From positions 1 through 30,486 of the forward strand of contig JAAMXY010001173.1 in assembly GCA_019677205.1 (NCBI GenBank): a stretch of 30,486 nt of DNA. Direction: 5' to 3'. A program made the translations under genes and the position numbers. Every line of letters begins with the position of its first letter. The stretch's first letter is position 1. The stretch is from Pinguiococcus pyrenoidosus. Taxonomy: Eukaryota > Sar > Pinguiophyceae > Pinguiochrysidales > Pinguiochrysidaceae. The notes below the pieces were generated by a model that worked only from the letters and a program-made list of their open reading frames with translations, did not search any database and was not told where the DNA came from. Of the stretch, positions 27,622-30,486 are shown in pieces.

Positions 27622-30054
27622 ATGAGCGGCTCGAAGATCCTGATCTTGGTCGCTGTGGTGACTCTCGGAGCCGCGTTCTTGCTGCCAGATGGCCATGTGC
27701 GCAGCAGGAGAGGGCTTCAACTCCGAAGATCGGCGTCTGAGTTGGAAAGCGTGGTGAGCAAGACGAAGCAGCGGCCAAAGGATATTCCCGAGCAGCTGTA
27801 TAACGATGCAGATTACGTCCTGTTCGACATGCCCGGCCTGTGGAAGGAAGACTGGAGTATCAGCAAGTACGACGCGGCGGCGATCCAGAGGAGATACAGC
27901 GCTCCGCTCCCCTTCTTGCGCCTGGTGGGCCGCGTGATCAACGCCGGACTGCCGCTGCTGGGTTGGTACGCCACGACGCAGTTTGACAACGCCACGGTGC
28001 ACTGGCGAGACGACGAGGAGAACGCCCTGCTGCGGAGGCGCCGAGGAGAGGAGCTCCGCAAGGCCATCATCGCCACGGACAGCGTCACGTTCATCAAGGG
28101 TGGGCAGGCTGCGAGCCTCCGCCCAGACCTCGTGAAGGTGCCGGAGTGGGTGGACGAGCTGACCAAGCTCCAGGACGAGGTGGACTCCTTCAGCACAGCG
28201 GTTGCCATGGATGTGATCGCCAAGGAGCTGGGTGTCTCGGACCCAAGGGACGTCTTCGACTTTCCGGCGTGGCCTCCCGAGCCGGTGGCAGCGGCCTCCA
28301 TTGGGCAGGTGTACCGAGCGCACTTGAAGAACGGCGCAGAGGTTGCAATCAAGGTGCAGAGGCCCTCGGCTAGGGGCTCGGCGGCGCTTGACATGCTGAT
28401 CCTCCGGAATGTGGCGCTGCTGCTCAAGCGCGTCAAGAACCTGCGCTCGGACATGCAGGGGATTGCGGATCGCTTTGGGGAGCAGCTCTTCGACGAGCTT
28501 GACTACAACCAGGAGGCTCGCAATGCGCAGAGGTTCCGGGAGCTCTACGGAGACATCGACTACCTCGAGGTGCCAAGAGTGTACCCGGAGCTGACCAGAG
28601 ACCGGGTGTTGGTCATGGAGTGGATCAACGGCACGAAAGGGCCCTGGGAGGACGGCCGCCGGGTGCTCTCGGTGGGGCTGCAGTGCAGTGTTGCGCAGCT
28701 CTTCGAGCAGGGATTCTTCCACGCGGATCCGCACCGCGGAAATCTCCTGCTCACGCCCGAAGGAAAGCTCTGCTACCTGGATTTCGGCATGATGGTCAAC
28801 GTGACGGCCGAGACGCGCTTCGCCATGATTGGCGCCGTCGTGGGTCTGCAAAATAAGGACATCGAGATGGTGAGCGAGAACCTCGTCAAGTTGGAGTTCC
28901 TCCCGGATACCACGGATCTCGATCAAGTCGTTCCCGCCGTGGAGTCCGCCTTCCAGAAGGCCACCGGGGGAAAAGGCGCGAGTCGACTCAACTTCACCAC
29001 CTTGAATACCGAGCTGAACAACATCAGCTATCTTCTGCCCTTCCGCATCCCCCCCTTCTTCAGCACCATTGTGCGGACGATGACCATCCTGGAAGGCCTG
29101 GCGCTCACAGTAGATCCGGACTTCCGGCTGGTGAAGGGCTCGTATCCGTTTGTCGCACAGCTGCTGCTCGACGACGAGAATGACTCCCTGCGCAAGCTCC
29201 TGGAACGGACCTTGGTCAAGCCACAGGGGGGGCTGCGGTGGTCGCGCCTCGAGCAGCTCGTGAGCATCGCGGCCGCAGCGCGAAGCAGTCTGGAAGATCC
29301 GGACGCGCTCCGGGGGGCGCAGCAGCGAAGCGACCTGATAAAGAAGTACGGAGGGGCGTCTGCCGAAGCGGGGCCGTCCGGCAAAGCCAAGGCAGAGGAG
29401 GCCAGAGCGAGCCAGGAGGATTTGCTCGACGGCCTCAGCATTGACGGCATCGTTCGGATTGTGGAGTGGCTGCTGAGCGACAAGGGCGCCTTCTTGAGAA
29501 GGCCCCTGGTCCAGGATATCGTGGACACCCTTGACTCGCTCAGTTTGGCAGCCGGGAATGCTTTGAACTTGGCATCGCTGGGGCTCCTGCCACGGCCCGG
29601 CGAGCAGCCGGACCGTGAGCGCCTGGAGAGCATCGGCAGAGTGCTTGCTCGGGCCCTCGAATCGGACGCCGCCTACTCGCTTGCCGCTCAAGAAGGAAAC
29701 AGCCGCATCGAGATCCTCCAGAGGGGCGTGGCTCTGCTCAGCAACGAGAAGCTGCGGGAGAAGTTCAATCCCATTCTCGTTGCAGCCCTACCGCTGTTCA
29801 ACGAGGTGGTGGTGCTGCTTGTCGAGCGCGGGGCCAAGAGGGAGCTGCGTGCTCTTGTGCGCCGGCTGGATCTGCCCGGTGTGGTGGGTCAAGTAGCTCG
29901 GGTTCTCGACGGGATAGATGAGAACTTCAAGGAGCGGAGAGAGCAAGAAAGGCGCTCAGAGGAGCGGGAGAAGGTCCTTCCAAAGGTCATGTATCCGCGC
30001 GGCACGTCCGGCGAGGCAGACGGGCCGGAATCGTCGTCGGGGTCGCCAAGATGA
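27622..30054 (+). CDS. ABC1/ADCK/UbiB-family atypical kinase, plastid-targeted
   Basis: Plastid ABC1 kinases sit on plastoglobules or envelope and control prenylquinone and tocopherol metabolism and stress responses. The open frame gives 810 residues. The leader MSGSKILILVAVVTLGAA-FLLP is a signal peptide with phenylalanine after the predicted cut, then a basic transit stretch (VRSRRGLQLRRSAS), as in complex red plastids. ABC1 motifs in order: KxGQ as TFIKGGQAASLRPDL near 157, the Ala-rich loop VAAASIGQVYRAHLKNG near 221, lysine in VAIKVQRP near 245, FDELDYNQEARNA near 290, VLVMEWINGT, the catalytic loop FFHADPHRGNLLL near 365, and metal-binding YLDFGMM near 387. A 300-residue helical C-terminus follows, as in ABC1K1/K3-like proteins. 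The frame stops at 30054 inside a 20-bp repeat. An alternative spliced end is discussed under the downstream entry. Confidence 0.93.
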   Translation: MSGSKILILVAVVTLGAAFLLPDGHVRSRRGLQLRRSASELESVVSKTKQRPKDIPEQLYNDADYVLFDMPGLWKEDWSISKYDAAAIQRRYSAPLPFLRLVGRVINAGLPLLGWYATTQFDNATVHWRDDEENALLRRRRGEELRKAIIATDSVTFIKGGQAASLRPDLVKVPEWVDELTKLQDEVDSFSTAVAMDVIAKELGVSDPRDVFDFPAWPPEPVAAASIGQVYRAHLKNGAEVAIKVQRPSARGSAALDMLILRNVALLLKRVKNLRSDMQGIADRFGEQLFDELDYNQEARNAQRFRELYGDIDYLEVPRVYPELTRDRVLVMEWINGTKGPWEDGRRVLSVGLQCSVAQLFEQGFFHADPHRGNLLLTPEGKLCYLDFGMMVNVTAETRFAMIGAVVGLQNKDIEMVSENLVKLEFLPDTTDLDQVVPAVESAFQKATGGKGASRLNFTTLNTELNNISYLLPFRIPPFFSTIVRTMTILEGLALTVDPDFRLVKGSYPFVAQLLLDDENDSLRKLLERTLVKPQGGLRWSRLEQLVSIAAAARSSLEDPDALRGAQQRSDLIKKYGGASAEAGPSGKAKAEEARASQEDLLDGLSIDGIVRIVEWLLSDKGAFLRRPLVQDIVDTLDSLSLAAGNALNLASLGLLPRPGEQPDRERLESIGRVLARALESDAAYSLAAQEGNSRIEILQRGVALLSNEKLREKFNPILVAALPLFNEVVVLLVERGAKRELRALVRRLDLPGVVGQVARVLDGIDENFKERREQERRSEEREKVLPKVMYPRGTSGEADGPESSSGSPR

Positions 30055-30123
30055 CAGGAGTCCCCAAGATGACAAGAGCCCCCCATCCCGATGGCAAGAG
30101 CCCCCAAGATGACGAGAGCTCCC
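30046..30123 (+). repeat. Four-copy 18-20 bp minisatellite at the ABC1 kinase stop
   Basis: Four imperfect copies of CCAAGATGACAAGAGCCC lie at 30046-30063 (18 nt), 30064-30083, 30084-30103 and 30104-30123 (20 nt each). The TGA of the kinase frame is inside the first copy. Because units are not multiples of three, each copy changes frame. Confidence 0.85.
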
Positions 30124-30486
30124 CCCCCGAAGACAAGGTAAGCGACACGGGAGATCTGAACGGAAGAGCTGGGGCTGCGGCAGAGCGCGATGATGAACGT
30201 TTGGTCCGAAATGAGAATAGGTGCTCATACACCCGTGTGGACGAAGAACGTGCCATCCATTTCTTGAGCGCTTTGCTTTGCGGCCTCGTTGGCCATGGGG
30301 GAGAAAGCGATTCCCTGTTCTTTTGCATGTTGCTTACGCGTCCCCTTTCTCTCCCTTATAGAAGACAAGGCAAGGCTGAGGCTTGAAGAGCGGACGAAGC
30401 TGCGGAAGAAGTTTCCGTGGCCGCGCGAGATGAGTCAGAACTCCGTCTCGGAGGGTGTAATAGGAGTACAGCAGTCCACATGTAAG
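30055..30486 (+). other. Downstream region with possible extra 3' exons
   Basis: After the kinase stop, a second frame through the minisatellite reads SPQDDESSPPEDK and ends at a good donor (GTAAGC at 30137). A pyrimidine-rich acceptor (CTCTCCCTTATAG) ends at about 30361. Beyond it a charged frame (ARLRLEERTKLRKKFPWPRE) is open to the window edge. The phases do not join cleanly with the kinase frame in any combination I tried. This may be an alternative kinase terminus, a 3' UTR intron, or the start of the next gene. Confidence 0.4.

Noticed and set aside
27481-29691. 736-codon open frame antisense to the ABC1 kinase
   Set aside because: It exactly shadows a well-supported kinase frame in GC-rich DNA and has no domain features; long antisense frames are expected from codon bias.
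1-30486. Bacterial operon, CRISPR array or phage region
   Set aside because: Numerous phase-consistent GT-AG introns, GCP2, PIG-O and an RS protein show a eukaryotic nuclear genome; no regularly spaced repeats were seen.

Overview
This is eukaryotic nuclear DNA, GC-rich and gene-dense: 13 protein genes in about 30 kb, on both strands. The host is most likely a photosynthetic protist with a complex plastid of red-algal type (stramenopile, haptophyte, cryptophyte or similar). Two products, Psb27 and an ABC1-type kinase, begin with a secretory signal peptide whose predicted cleavage leaves a phenylalanine (SSA-FVAP and GAA-FLLP), the bipartite plastid leader known from those algae. I cannot name the species. 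I rebuilt seven spliced genes by joining frames at GT-AG sites with matching phase. This gave 37 introns, mostly 56-160 nt. The other six genes are single open frames. No tRNA, rRNA, CRISPR array or complete mobile element was recognised.

Layout: 1-2952 (-) is a secreted, fucosyltransferase-like glycosyltransferase whose 3' end runs into a heptanucleotide repeat at the window edge. 3330-6178 (+) is gamma-tubulin complex component 2, divergent from it across 377 nt. 6369-8778 (-) is an unnamed zinc-finger-like nuclear-type protein. 8779-10572 is the largest stretch with no recognised gene. 10573-12259 (-) is a polyol/xylitol-dehydrogenase-type medium-chain dehydrogenase. 12716-14701 (-) is a complete cytochrome P450. 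15107-17947 (+) is PIG-O, the GPI ethanolamine-phosphate transferase.

18172-20028 (-) is an RS-domain protein. 20759-21313 (+) is psb27. 21693-22709 (-) is a RanBP2-zinc-finger/ankyrin protein. 23035-24239 (-) is an unnamed protein with a compact, conserved-looking core. 25019-25852 (+) is an Mpv17/PMP22 membrane protein with an acidic tail. 26090-27025 (-) is a family-16 (METTL21-like) methyltransferase. 27622-30054 (+) is a plastid-type ABC1 kinase.

The genes do not form one pathway. They are ordinary housekeeping, secretory and plastid functions. No clear new multi-gene system was found. The best leads are a TACTGTA/TACAGTA heptamer seen only in intergenic DNA, the unnamed genes at 23035-24239 and 6369-8778, and repeats sitting at two coding 3' ends.
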